From NCBI GenBank assembly GCA_903970165.1, contig CAJCHZ010000037.1, positions 1 through 44,555 on the forward strand: DNA of 44,555 nucleotides, read 5' to 3'. Each line of letters begins with the position of its first letter. Within the stretch, counting starts at the first letter, position 1. The stretch is from Betaproteobacteria bacterium (lineage in GTDB: Bacteria > Acidobacteriota > Terriglobia > Acidiferrales > UBA7541). The notes beneath the pieces were generated by a model. It had not been told where the DNA came from, made no database searches, and saw only the letters and a program-made list of their open reading frames with translations. Positions 23,546 through 32,892 of the stretch are shown here, one piece after another. The translations under genes and the position numbers were made by a program.

Positions 23546-26167
23546 TCAGATCGCGCGAAGAATGACGAGGGTCATATCGTCGCTTTGGGGGGCGCCGGAT
23601 GCGTACGCGTCGGCGGATTTGATTATGCGAGTGATGATTTCTTTTGCGGGGAAGCCATTGCAGGCCTTGATGGCGTCGATCAGGCGTTCTTCACCCCATT
23701 CTTCCAGTTGAGGATTCATGGCTTCGCTGAAGCCGTCCGTGTAGATGACGAGCAGATCGCCGGGCGATAGAGTGGCGCCGGCTTGTTCGTAGCTGCATTC
23801 GGGAATTAAACCGACGACCGTGCCGCCGGCTTTGTCGAGGCGCTCGACCTGGGGACAATTCGAGGCGCGCGCGCTTTCGGCGCTGCGCACGAGGATCGGC
23901 GGGCAATGGCCTGCGTTCACATAACTGAGCCGGCGAGTGGCTGGATCGAATTGCGCGTAGAAGAGCGTGGCGTAGCGGTCTTCTGTGGAAGCATCGTAAA
24001 GCATTGAATTGACGCGAGTGATGAGGCTGCCGATGTCGTCGCCGGCGCGCATGGCGTCGGCGCGGAGCGAGGCTTGCAAACTGGCCATCGTAAGCGCGGC
24101 CGCGATACCTTTGCCGGAGACATCGCCGAGGGCGACGCCGAGTTTGCCTTCGGGAAGCGCGAGAAAGTCGTAGTAATCGCCACCCACACCGAGAGCGGTA
24201 CGGCAGAGGCCGAAGTAATCGAGGCCGTTGATTTTGGGAAGATGCTGCGGAAAGAGGCGTTCCTGAACTTCGCGAGCGATTTCGATTTCGCGATTTAGTT
24301 TTTCGCGGCCGGCAATTTCGTGCGCAATAGCGGAGGTAAGTTCGGCGTTGGAAAGAGCGAGGGCGGTTTGTGCAGCGACGGATTTAAGGACACGAAGGTC
24401 ACTGCCGGAATAAGGAGCTTCGGCGCGTTTTTCACCGAGACTGATGATGCCGAGGAGTTTTTCTTTGACGCTGAGCGGGAGAAGAACCTGGGGCTGAAGA
24501 GAAGTTAGCTGGCGGCGTTCCTCTTCGGACACCTCTGGACCGTTAACCCAGGATTTCTCGTCATCCAGAAACATGCGTTCAGGCACTGCTTGGCGTTTGA
24601 GTTGGCGAACCGTCAAGCTGGATTCGAGGAAGTCGGCGTCGAGAGCGCCAGGATAACCGAGAGCAAACGCGGGGCGGTAAGAGCCTTTTTCTTCGAGAAG
24701 AACGGCGACGCGGGGAACATGCAGAGATTCGGAAATTTTTGTAGCCACACGCTCGAGCAAAGGTTGCTTTTCCACGATCGAGCGAACCTCTTCGCTGAGA
24801 GCTTCAAGCATCTGCTCGGCGTTGTAGGCGTCGCGGAAAAAGCGGCGGTCGAGCCACTTGCGGGCGAACTCGGCGGCTCGACGTAACCAAATAACAATGA
24901 CTACTCCCCAGGCGATCACCATGATTCTCTGCAGCTTGCTGCGTGTCGGATCAAGGCTCAGACTTACGGCCGTCCACAAGACGACAAAACCCAAGAGCAC
25001 TTGAAGGACACGAGTGCCTGTAGTGGCGAGACCATATTGCAAGCCTTGCCGAATGACGACGCGGACGTCCATCGCGCGGTGCACGACGATGACATACGCC
25101 AGCGTGATGGGAAAGAGAAGCATCAGCGACAGGCTGGAAAGCACGAACCATTCGGGAAAGATTTGCTCGAGCTCGCCGCCCTTGATGTTCTGCGCAATAA
25201 AGAGAACGCAGGCGGGGGCCATGCTGACCGTCGAACCTATATAGAGCAAACGGAGGCGGCGCTTGGCATCGGGCGTCACGGCCTTACTCATCTTGGCGGA
25301 AATGCAGGCAAAGAAAGCGCCGATGGCTGCGAAGCTGAGCAAGAAGTCAAGCCAGCTCACGTGATCCAGGGCCGCAGATAAGGAAGCTACCGAGGCGAAA
25401 TTCTCGAGTTGGCCGAGGCCCACGATCACGTTCAGTACGGACGATGTAATCAAGAGCGCTATGACGGTACGCTTGGACCACGTCCACCAGGCGGGATCCT
25501 TCTCAGGGAAAGTCTCGGGAAAGTACAAGCCGAAAAGCAGCATGAAGATTGGCCAGGTGTTGCCGATGGTTAGACGATATCCTTCGGCGATGTCGCGAAC
25601 GATGGGCCCCCAGCTCTCGACCCCCGCGCTGTAAAACACTGAGAAAAACAGCATGATCAGGCAAAGGCACCACGCCGAAGGATCTCGAGGGCGAACGGCC
25701 GCGACCCAGAATCCCAGCAAAATGCAAAGGGTGGGGACCATGAGCTTCACGAGCAACAGGGAGGCGGCGGCCAAACCGATGGGAGGGGCGGCGGCATGTT
25801 CGAGTTCAATGGTTGCCGAGCGTGGATTGGCTTCTCCGGGGCGCAGGAACTGGAAGGCGAAGGGGTCACCCGGTTTGGCCGTGCGGATGACTTCACCGAA
25901 AACAGCCAGTCCGGTAACCGGGTGGCCGTTCACTGTAAGCAGAATGTCGTTGTTTTCCGCGCCAGCCTGACGCGCGGGCTTCCTCACGAATTGAAGAGTT
26001 GGGCGGCCTTTGTCGTAAATGGGCGTGAACGGATAGGCAGCGGCCTTGATTTGAAAATAATTCGGGAAGGCAAATATTGCCGAGCGAAGATGATAAGAGG
26101 AAGCAAGCGCGAAGAGCAGCGCCAGGCAGACGTATTGGAAGATGGGCGGCTTCTTAGTAGTCGTCAT
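23546..26167 (-). CDS. Membrane GAF-SpoIIE (PP2C-type) phosphatase
   Basis: 873 residues. Order: a first membrane segment (~10-30), a degenerate PDZ-like region (~45-115, NDILLTVNGHPVTG), a block of about seven membrane helices (~125-400), a coiled linker, a GAF domain (~465-615) and a SpoIIE/PP2C phosphatase domain (~640-870). Metal-binding aspartates are seen in GGDYYDF (~660), LGDVSGKG (~680) and IYTDGFSEA. Such enzymes dephosphorylate Ser/Thr on regulators, for example anti-anti-sigma factors. It is divergent from a Ser/Thr kinase, so the two may act on shared targets; no STAS or anti-sigma gene is nearby. Confidence 0.92.
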   Translation of the reverse strand: MTTTKKPPIFQYVCLALLFALASSYHLRSAIFAFPNYFQIKAAAYPFTPIYDKGRPTLQFVRKPARQAGAENNDILLTVNGHPVTGLAVFGEVIRTAKPGDPFAFQFLRPGEANPRSATIELEHAAAPPIGLAAASLLLVKLMVPTLCILLGFWVAAVRPRDPSAWCLCLIMLFFSVFYSAGVESWGPIVRDIAEGYRLTIGNTWPIFMLLFGLYFPETFPEKDPAWWTWSKRTVIALLITSSVLNVIVGLGQLENFASVASLSAALDHVSWLDFLLSFAAIGAFFACISAKMSKAVTPDAKRRLRLLYIGSTVSMAPACVLFIAQNIKGGELEQIFPEWFVLSSLSLMLLFPITLAYVIVVHRAMDVRVVIRQGLQYGLATTGTRVLQVLLGFVVLWTAVSLSLDPTRSKLQRIMVIAWGVVIVIWLRRAAEFARKWLDRRFFRDAYNAEQMLEALSEEVRSIVEKQPLLERVATKISESLHVPRVAVLLEEKGSYRPAFALGYPGALDADFLESSLTVRQLKRQAVPERMFLDDEKSWVNGPEVSEEERRQLTSLQPQVLLPLSVKEKLLGIISLGEKRAEAPYSGSDLRVLKSVAAQTALALSNAELTSAIAHEIAGREKLNREIEIAREVQERLFPQHLPKINGLDYFGLCRTALGVGGDYYDFLALPEGKLGVALGDVSGKGIAAALTMASLQASLRADAMRAGDDIGSLITRVNSMLYDASTEDRYATLFYAQFDPATRRLSYVNAGHCPPILVRSAESARASNCPQVERLDKAGGTVVGLIPECSYEQAGATLSPGDLLVIYTDGFSEAMNPQLEEWGEERLIDAIKACNGFPAKEIITRIIKSADAYASGAPQSDDMTLVILRAI

Positions 26168-26262
26168 TGTGGGTTCGAGCCGTCATAGCAAAATCAAACT
26201 GGTTTCGGAATAATACGCCATTCAACCAGGATTAGTGTCTCGCACGGTAACATTTCCCGCCG

Positions 26263-26291
26263 TTGACTTGGAAGTTGGGGAAACCTAGAAT
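26263..26291 (+). promoter_or_regulatory. Sigma70-type promoter of the kinase gene
   Basis: TTGACT (26263-26268), a 17-bp spacer and TAGAAT (26286-26291). Five of six bases match consensus in each box. Transcription would begin near 26298, three bases before the ATG at 26301. No ribosome binding site exists in between. Confidence 0.7.
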
Positions 26292-26300
26292 CACGCCAAT

Positions 26301-29300
26301 ATGATGGAGCCGTCCTCCCTCGCGGGCCGGACGATTGGACACTACCGAGTCGCGGAGAAGCTGGGCGGCGGTGGGATGGGTGTGGTCTATCGAGCGCATG
26401 ACGAACGGCTCGATCGCGACGTCGCGTTGAAGGTGCTTCCACCGGGCCTTCTTGTGGATGAGGCTGCGCGAAAACGTTTCCATACCGAGGCTTTGGCGCT
26501 CGCCAAGCTGAACCACCCTTCAATTGGTACAGTCCACGATTTTGGGAGCGAAGATAGGGTGGACTTCCTTGTGATGGAACTCGTTCCCGGCGTGCCTTTA
26601 AGCCGCAAGCTGCAAGACGGCCCGCTCAATGAAGCACAGACACGAAGGCTCGGCGCTCAACTCGCCGAAGGATTGGCAGCCGCCCACGCGCAAGGCGTCA
26701 TTCATCGCGACCTGAAGCCGGACAACCTGCACGTCACCCCCGACGGGCGTTTGAAAATCCTCGATTTCGGCCTGGCGAAACTTTTGCGTCCCGAAGCGGA
26801 AATGGATCAGACGCAGAGCGTCGACGACACGCGTTCTGTCTCTGGAACGCTTCCGTACATGTCGCCCGAGCAGCTCCGAGCGGAAGCGATCGATGCGCGA
26901 GCCGATATTTACGGGGCTGGAGCGGTTTTGTATGAAATGACGACGGCGCAACGCCCTTTTCCGGAGAACCAGCCGACGCGATTGATGGACGCGATTCTTC
27001 ACAATCCGCCGCCGCCGGTGCGTTCGCGCGGGGGGAGCGTCTCGGCATCGTTGGAATCGATCATACTCAAAGCGCTTGAGAAAGAGCCGGGGAGGCGGTT
27101 TCAATCCGCGCGCGAGCTTTTGGTTGCGCTGGAATCCTCGAACGTTGTCGTTGCGCCGGAGCCACGTTCGAAGTGGCCTGCACGGGGAGTGGCCGTACTG
27201 GCGGCGCTGATTGCGATTTTGATCGCTGGAATAATGATCGGGTCGAATGTAGGGAAGTTGCGAGACCGCCTGGCAAGCTGGTTGCATTTTGGAAAAACCA
27301 CAGTGAAACCTGGAATTTCGACGGCGCCGTCGAGGCGCTCGGTCGCCGTGCTTGGTTTCAAGAATACTTCCGGACGCGCCGAGGCGGCATGGCTCTCGAC
27401 CGGACTTTCAGAAATGCTGACCACGGAGCTGGGGACGGGCGAACATCTTCGAACCATTGCGGAAGAAAATGTCGCGCGAGCGAAACTGGATCTGTCTCTC
27501 GGCGATGCGGACAGCCTGGCGAAAGACACTTTGTCGCGCGTCCGCGATAATTTAGGCACAGACTACGTGGTGCTTGGATCGTTCGTGGTTCTTGGCAAGG
27601 AAGCCGACGAACAAGTTCGCGTGAACATGTATCTACAGGACGCGCGCACCGGAGAAACCATTGGGGTTGTCTCCGAAACAGGAAAAGAGGCCGAACTTTT
27701 TGAACTTATTTCGCGCGCCGGCCGTGATTTAAGAAGCAAACTGGGTATTGCCAACATCTCGGATGCCGATGCGTTCCGTGTTCGCGCCGCGATATCTACC
27801 AACACGGAAGCGTCGCGGCTGTATGCAGAAGGACTCGATAAACTGCGGGTTTTTGATGCGCTCGCGGCGCGTGACCTGCTTGAAAAAGCGGTCGCCAGCG
27901 ATCCGAACTACGCGCTGGCTCACTCGGCGCTTTCGGCTGCATGGACTTCGCTTGGCTATGATGCGAATGCAGCCGACGAAGCAAAGAAAGCCTTCGACTT
28001 GTCGGGGAACTTGCCGCGGGAGGAGCATCTTTCGATCGAGGGGCGGTACTACGAGGTCACGCGCAACTGGCCTAAGGCCATTGAGGTCTATCGCGCGTTG
28101 TGGACCTTCGCGCCCGACAATCTGGATTATGGCCTGCGCCTCGCTCAAGCGCAGACTTCCGGCAGCCTGGACAAGGACGCTTTGCAAACTGTCGAATCCT
28201 TGCGAGCCTTGCCGCCGCCCGCTTCCGATGATCCGCGCATTGACCTTGCCGAGGAATCGGCGGCTCGCGGCCAGTCAGATTTCAACCGCGAGCTGGCCGC
28301 GGCAGTGCGGGCTACGGAAAAAGGACAAAAGCTTGGAGCGCGATTGTTCGTTGCTCGCGCTGAATTGGCACAGGCACGCTCCTACTACGGCCTGGGTGAT
28401 CTTCAGCAATCGCAGGCGACCGCCGAAATGGCGCGCAGAATTTACGCCGAGGCGGGCGACCGCAGCGGGGAAGCCAGCGCGTTGCTTAACCTGGCAACGA
28501 GCAATTACGATCACGGCGACCGCGCTGGGGCGCAAAAGATGCAGCGGGAAACGTTCGAAACCTGCCGCAAGATTGGAAATAAACGGTGCATGGCGGATGC
28601 GCTGAACAGCATAGGAATCGGTTTAAAGGATCAGGCGGATTTCGTGGGTGCACAGCAAGCATATGAGCAGGCAATTCTCCTCCGGCGGGAAACGAGCAAC
28701 AGGATTGGCGAAGCCGTCGAAGTGAACAACATTGCTGTCCTGCTTTACGAGCAGGGCAAGTTTGCTGCGGCGCGGAAAGAGTATGAACGATCCCTCGGCA
28801 TCGCTCGCGAGATCGGCGAAAAACGCGGAATCGCCCGCGCGCTAACCAACCTGGGAATTCTGCTCCATGAGCAGGGGCAGATGGAGGAGTCGCGCAAGCT
28901 GCATGAACAGTCGCTCGCGATTCGCCGGGAGATTGGCGACAAAGCCGGAATCGGACTCGGGCTTAATAATCTCTCAGCGACCCTCCTGGACGAAGGCGAC
29001 CTGCCCGCCGCGCAAAAGGCGCTCGACGAGCAGCTGCCCATTTTTCAGCAGGCCAATAATCAACGCGGCCTTTCCTACGTGCTATTTATCCAGGGCGAGG
29101 TGCTCGAAGCCGAAGGAAAACTGGATGAAGCCCGCAAGACGCAGGAGCAGGTGCTTGCGACGCGGAATAAGCTGGGAGAAAAAACGACGGCCGAGGACAG
29201 TCTCCTGGCGCTCGCTCAGCTTTCCATCGAACAGGGCCGCGCAGCAGAAGCCGAAACTGCCGCGCGTCAGGTGCTGGAGCAGGCGAAAGCAGAGAATGCG

Positions 29301-29702
29301 CGCGGCAACGAACTAGGCGCGCGGACTACGCTCGCACGAAGCCTGCTGGCGCAGGGAAAAGCTGCCGAAGCGGAGACGGAGATTCACACCGCGGAGACTG
29401 CGGCCGCTTCCGCGGAAGGCCGTTTGCTGGCCATGCAAGTCACCACGAGCGCGGCGCTCATTCACGCTGCGAATGGTAAGGCGGCGGAAGCTGCGAGAAC
29501 CCTGGCCAGTGTCCTTGCGGAGGCCGCGAGGCTGCATTGCGGCAAGTGCGAATTGGATGCGCAGCTGGCGCTGGGGCAGGTCGAACTGAAACAGGGAAAA
29601 AAAGCGGCGGCGCGGGAACGTCTATCGCATCTCGAGAACGACGCCGCGGCCAAAGGATTTCTGCTGATTGCGCGCGAAGCGCATGAGGCCGCCAACAAAT
29701 AA
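26301..29702 (+). CDS. Membrane Ser/Thr protein kinase with TPR region
   Basis: 1133 residues. The kinase domain (~14-280) has the Gly loop LGGGGMGVVY, Lys44, catalytic HRDLKPDN with Asp137, DFG at 155 and the YMSPEQ motif, so it should be active. A membrane helix spans ~296-316. Residues ~344-490 (SVAVLGFKNTSGRAEAAWLS) resemble the TolB/FlgO-like domain often found after such kinases. From ~525 to the end there are many TPR repeats, several of the GEA-x-N-N-GxLLYEQG type. The TPR part lies outside the cytoplasm if the helix is a single pass. Typical of Acidobacteria. It is divergent from the SpoIIE phosphatase. Confidence 0.94.
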   Translation: MMEPSSLAGRTIGHYRVAEKLGGGGMGVVYRAHDERLDRDVALKVLPPGLLVDEAARKRFHTEALALAKLNHPSIGTVHDFGSEDRVDFLVMELVPGVPLSRKLQDGPLNEAQTRRLGAQLAEGLAAAHAQGVIHRDLKPDNLHVTPDGRLKILDFGLAKLLRPEAEMDQTQSVDDTRSVSGTLPYMSPEQLRAEAIDARADIYGAGAVLYEMTTAQRPFPENQPTRLMDAILHNPPPPVRSRGGSVSASLESIILKALEKEPGRRFQSARELLVALESSNVVVAPEPRSKWPARGVAVLAALIAILIAGIMIGSNVGKLRDRLASWLHFGKTTVKPGISTAPSRRSVAVLGFKNTSGRAEAAWLSTGLSEMLTTELGTGEHLRTIAEENVARAKLDLSLGDADSLAKDTLSRVRDNLGTDYVVLGSFVVLGKEADEQVRVNMYLQDARTGETIGVVSETGKEAELFELISRAGRDLRSKLGIANISDADAFRVRAAISTNTEASRLYAEGLDKLRVFDALAARDLLEKAVASDPNYALAHSALSAAWTSLGYDANAADEAKKAFDLSGNLPREEHLSIEGRYYEVTRNWPKAIEVYRALWTFAPDNLDYGLRLAQAQTSGSLDKDALQTVESLRALPPPASDDPRIDLAEESAARGQSDFNRELAAAVRATEKGQKLGARLFVARAELAQARSYYGLGDLQQSQATAEMARRIYAEAGDRSGEASALLNLATSNYDHGDRAGAQKMQRETFETCRKIGNKRCMADALNSIGIGLKDQADFVGAQQAYEQAILLRRETSNRIGEAVEVNNIAVLLYEQGKFAAARKEYERSLGIAREIGEKRGIARALTNLGILLHEQGQMEESRKLHEQSLAIRREIGDKAGIGLGLNNLSATLLDEGDLPAAQKALDEQLPIFQQANNQRGLSYVLFIQGEVLEAEGKLDEARKTQEQVLATRNKLGEKTTAEDSLLALAQLSIEQGRAAEAETAARQVLEQAKAENARGNELGARTTLARSLLAQGKAAEAETEIHTAETAAASAEGRLLAMQVTTSAALIHAANGKAAEAARTLASVLAEAARLHCGKCELDAQLALGQVELKQGKKAAARERLSHLENDAAAKGFLLIAREAHEAANK

Positions 29703-29713
29703 GACGACCCTGA

Positions 29714-30268
29714 CTAAGACGGGACCGCCGAATCGGAATCTGCGGTTTCTGATGAAGCTCTGCGGAGCCTAAACCAAAGCCAGAGAACGGCGAACGCGAA
29801 GAACGCGCCGATGGAATCGAGCAGAGAATCGTAGGGTGAAGCGGTGCGGCTGGCGACAAATGCCTGGTGGACTTCATCAAGTATGGAATAGCCGGCCGCC
29901 ACGGCGAGCGCAGAAATTCCCCAGGTCCATTGCCAGCCTTTGCGATCGCCTCGCACGCCGCGAAAGATCAGCATGCAAAAAATAAAATATTCGGTGAAGT
30001 GCGCGCTTTTGCGGATGACGTGGTGAATATAATCGAACTGCTCTTCAGTGAGATGCGGGACAAACCAACTCAAGACCGGCGAGAAGATCGTGGCGGTGTT
30101 CGCGGAAGAGAAGGAGTCGGTGGAAAGCGTAAAGATGATGCAAGCCCAGACGAGGGCTGGCCACCACGCGCGGAGCCACGCCGGGATTAAAAGTTTTGGC
30201 AGTCGCGGCTGCATCTCCTCGAGTTGCGGTGCGGGACGCGGGTTGCGCCAGGGTTGTGGGTCCGACAA
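29714..30268 (-). CDS. VanZ-like membrane protein
   Basis: 184 residues with about four membrane segments (WWPALVWACIIFTLS near residue 33 and later helices), and the VanZ signature IRKSAHFTEYFIFCMLIF with His/Glu followed by YSILDEVHQAFVASRTASPYDSLLDSIGAF. VanZ proteins are small membrane proteins; VanZ itself gives teicoplanin resistance, but the role of most relatives is unknown. It converges on the kinase gene with only 11 bp between stops. The N-terminal 25 residues are Pro-rich. Confidence 0.88.
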   Translation of the reverse strand: MSDPQPWRNPRPAPQLEEMQPRLPKLLIPAWLRAWWPALVWACIIFTLSTDSFSSANTATIFSPVLSWFVPHLTEEQFDYIHHVIRKSAHFTEYFIFCMLIFRGVRGDRKGWQWTWGISALAVAAGYSILDEVHQAFVASRTASPYDSLLDSIGAFFAFAVLWLWFRLRRASSETADSDSAVPS

Positions 30269-30414
30269 AGCTTGGTCTCCGATTCCAATATTTAGTTTAG
30301 CTGGCTTGGATTACTTTCCTGCGACGGATTTGTTGCGCGTCGAAGAAGAGTTATCTTTGCCCGGGGCGGAAAAGTGAGCTGGGAAAAGCGGAAGCACGGC
30401 TCCCGCACCCCAGA

Positions 30415-31878
30415 TTACTCCATGCGATAGTTGGGCGCTTCGCGCGTAATGATGACGTCGTGCACGTGGCTCTCGCGGAGGCCTGCGGCTGTGATGCGGA
30501 CGAAGCGAGCCCTTTCCGTGAGTTCTTTCAGAGTAGGCGCTCCCACGTAGCCCATGCCGCTTTTTAGGCCGCCGACCAGTTGGTCCGTCAACGCACCTAG
30601 AGAGCCTTTGTAGGGCACGCGGCCTTCGACGCCTTCCGGGACGGATTTGCCGCGCTCTTCCGTGTCTTGCACCGTTGCGTAACGGTCGGAACCCGCGTCC
30701 ATGGCGCCCATCGAGCCCATGCCGCGGTAGGACTTGAAGGTACGGCCTTGATAGAGAATCGTTTCGCCGGGAGATTCTTCCGTGCCGGCGAAGAGGCTGC
30801 CAATCATCACGCAGGACGCGCCCGCGGCGATGGCTTTGGTGATGTCGCCGGAATATTTTATGCCGCCGTCAGCGATGATGGGGATACCCGTGCCTTGGGC
30901 CGCGCGCGAGGCTTCCACGATGGCGGTGATTTGCGGTACGCCTGCCCCGGTCACAACCCGCGTGGTGCAGATCGAGCCGGGGCCGATGCCGACTTTCAGG
31001 CCGTCAATGCCGAGATGGATGAGATCTTTCGCTGCTTCGTAAGTGGCGACATTACCGGCGATCAACTGCACCTCGGGGAGACGGTTGCGAATTGCGGCGA
31101 TAGCTTCCATCACGCGGGACGTATGGCCGTGAGCGGTGTCAATGGCGAGAACATCGGCTTTGGCTTTGGACATCTCGACAGCGCGTTCGAGGTAATCGCC
31201 GGTGGCACCGACGGCTGCGCCGACTCGCAAGCGGCCCTGATCGTCTTTCGCGGCGCGGGGATATTCGCGCTTTTTCTGGATGTCTTTTACAGTGATGAGC
31301 CCTTTGAGATTGAAGTCCTGGTCCACGACGAGGAGTTTTTCGATGCGGTGGCGTTGTAGGATGCGCTCGGCTTCTTCGAGCGTCGTGCCAACGGGGACAG
31401 TGACGAGATTGTCCTTTGTCATCACGGAGCCGACGAGTTGCGAATGATTTTTTTCGAAGCGCAAGTCGCGGTTGGTGAGAATTCCCGCGAGACGCGTACC
31501 GCGCGTTACCGGCAGGCCGGAGATGCGGTACTTGGTCATGATTTCCAGGGCTTGGCGAAGCGTGATGTCCGGCGAGATGGTGACAGGGTCCACGATCATC
31601 CCGCTCTCCGATCGCTTGACGCGGTCGACTTCCTCGCCTTGCCGGTCGATGGGCATGTTGCGGTGCACCAGGCCGATGCCTCCCTGGCGTGCGATGGCAA
31701 TGGCCAGGCGCGATTCGGTGACGGTGTCCATCGCGGCGGAAACAAGCGGAATATTCAGGGCCAGCTTGCGCGTGAAGCACGTGCGCGTGTCTACTTCCGC
31801 CGGCAGCACCGAGGATTTGCCGGGCAGCAGCAGCACATCGTCAAAAGTAAGACCCTCGGGAATCGGACCGTCAATCAT
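30415..31878 (-). CDS. guaB: IMP dehydrogenase
   Basis: 487 residues, family length. It oxidises IMP to XMP with NAD, the committed step of GMP synthesis. The (beta/alpha)8 barrel is interrupted by two CBS domains (~94-205). Catalytic Cys304 lies in [18 protein letters not shown], the NAD/IMP loops in [16 protein letters not shown] and [14 protein letters not shown], and the mobile flap around [10 protein letters not shown]. It is a monocistronic minus-strand gene with a good promoter 105 bp upstream. AGGTTGGA precedes the ATG. Confidence 0.97.
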   Translation of the reverse strand: MIDGPIPEGLTFDDVLLLPGKSSVLPAEVDTRTCFTRKLALNIPLVSAAMDTVTESRLAIAIARQGGIGLVHRNMPIDRQGEEVDRVKRSESGMIVDPVTISPDITLRQALEIMTKYRISGLPVTRGTRLAGILTNRDLRFEKNHSQLVGSVMTKDNLVTVPVGTTLEEAERILQRHRIEKLLVVDQDFNLKGLITVKDIQKKREYPRAAKDDQGRLRVGAAVGATGDYLERAVEMSKAKADVLAIDTAHGHTSRVMEAIAAIRNRLPEVQLIAGNVATYEAAKDLIHLGIDGLKVGIGPGSICTTRVVTGAGVPQITAIVEASRAAQGTGIPIIADGGIKYSGDITKAIAAGASCVMIGSLFAGTEESPGETILYQGRTFKSYRGMGSMGAMDAGSDRYATVQDTEERGKSVPEGVEGRVPYKGSLGALTDQLVGGLKSGMGYVGAPTLKELTERARFVRITAAGLRESHVHDVIITREAPNYRME

Positions 31879-31918
31879 TCCAACCTCGCGTATGGATTTT
31901 GCGCCCTAAAACAGCGCA

Positions 31919-31940
31919 GCCCAGCGGGTGCCCGCCGGGC
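31919..31940 (-). promoter_or_regulatory. Hairpin in the guaB leader
   Basis: On the minus strand GCCCGGCGGG (31940-31931) pairs with CCCGCTGGGC (31928-31919) with one G-U pair, giving a 10-bp GC-rich stem about 40 bases before the guaB ATG. A GTTTTA follows, too weak for a clear terminator. It could be an attenuator or just another palindromic repeat. Confidence 0.45.
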
Positions 31941-31989
31941 CGTCAAATGAATTCATCAGATTGCAAAAATCTATCACTGTGAAACTTCT

Positions 31990-32018
31990 ATTGTAGGGGG
32001 CATTAGAATCGCGGTCAA
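31990..32018 (-). promoter_or_regulatory. Sigma70-type promoter of guaB
   Basis: On the minus strand TTGACC (32018-32013), 17 bp, then TACAAT (31995-31990): five of six matches in each box. The expected start near 31983 leaves a leader of about 105 nt before guaB, which contains the hairpin at 31919-31940. Confidence 0.7.
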
Positions 32019-32137
32019 GTTGGGCCGTTTGGCCATTTGGCGGTAGTGGTGAGCTCCGGCTGCCGCGTTGGTCTAGACTTAGGCGATTGGTTCTGAGTGG
32101 ATTGGCCTAATCCGCTCGCAGCTCTGCCATACCGCTT

Positions 32138-32734
32138 CTAATCCTGCTCGCCGAGAGTCTGGGCGAAGGTTCTGCCGTAGGGGTAAAAAAGTTCTTTGCG
32201 GCCTTCTTTCCAGGCGGCTCTGAGCTCGGGCGTGGTAATGTCCCAGTCCGGTCGGCATTTCTTCGTTACCGCCCGTAAATCCTGGCGGAGATCTTCCATG
32301 GTTGGGCGACCGAAGAACCAGTAGCCGTTGTAAATTTTATAAATAACGAGGCCGGGCTCAAGAACGATAACGTGGGGGATCATCGGATTGTGCAGAGGAT
32401 CGGTGTATTCGGCAATGTCCAAATCTTTCTGGACGACGCGGCCCGGGTCGGACAGAAAAGGCCAATGGGCGCCGACGCCGGTTCGAAATTCGCTGGTCTC
32501 GGTGATGTTGTCCGTGCTGATCGTGGCGAGGCGGCAGTAGGAAACTTCGATTTCGCGGTAGAGTTGAACGAGCAGCTCCGACTGGCGGCGGTCCTTCGGG
32601 CAAAATCCTCCACGGCTCAAGACGAGGACCATCGGGTGTGGTCCTTGTAGTTCGGAAAGCCTTCGACGTTTCGCGGTGTGGTCGAATAGTTCGTAGTCGG
32701 GGAAAGTAGCTCCTGTAACGATATCCGGTCGCAT
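32138..32734 (-). CDS. Redoxin (AhpC/TSA-like) protein
   Basis: 198 residues from the ATG at 32734, preferred to an ATG 12 codons upstream because AAGGAG stands in front of it. A thioredoxin-like fold is shown by GATFPDYELFDHTAKRRRLS at the start and VLVLSRGGFCPKDRRQSELL with a single active-site-like Cys. The usual second Cys of the CPxC form is Asp (CPKD), so it would be a one-Cys peroxiredoxin-like enzyme or a non-catalytic relative. The C-terminal ~50 residues (KKCRPDWDITTPELRAAWKEG) are typical of acidobacterial/proteobacterial uncharacterised members. Confidence 0.82.
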   Translation of the reverse strand: MRPDIVTGATFPDYELFDHTAKRRRLSELQGPHPMVLVLSRGGFCPKDRRQSELLVQLYREIEVSYCRLATISTDNITETSEFRTGVGAHWPFLSDPGRVVQKDLDIAEYTDPLHNPMIPHVIVLEPGLVIYKIYNGYWFFGRPTMEDLRQDLRAVTKKCRPDWDITTPELRAAWKEGRKELFYPYGRTFAQTLGEQD

Positions 32735-32892
32735 CAAGACTCCTTGTTGTCTGGGATTTCCTGCTTCCATTCACATGAAATCAATATCACAACTTCCAGA
32801 CCAAGTCCTGATCAGTCGTAACCAGAAACTGACCCGGTACCAGCTTTGGAGGAGCCATCAGCAGATGACCAGGAGGCCAGCTCGCCGCCGGC

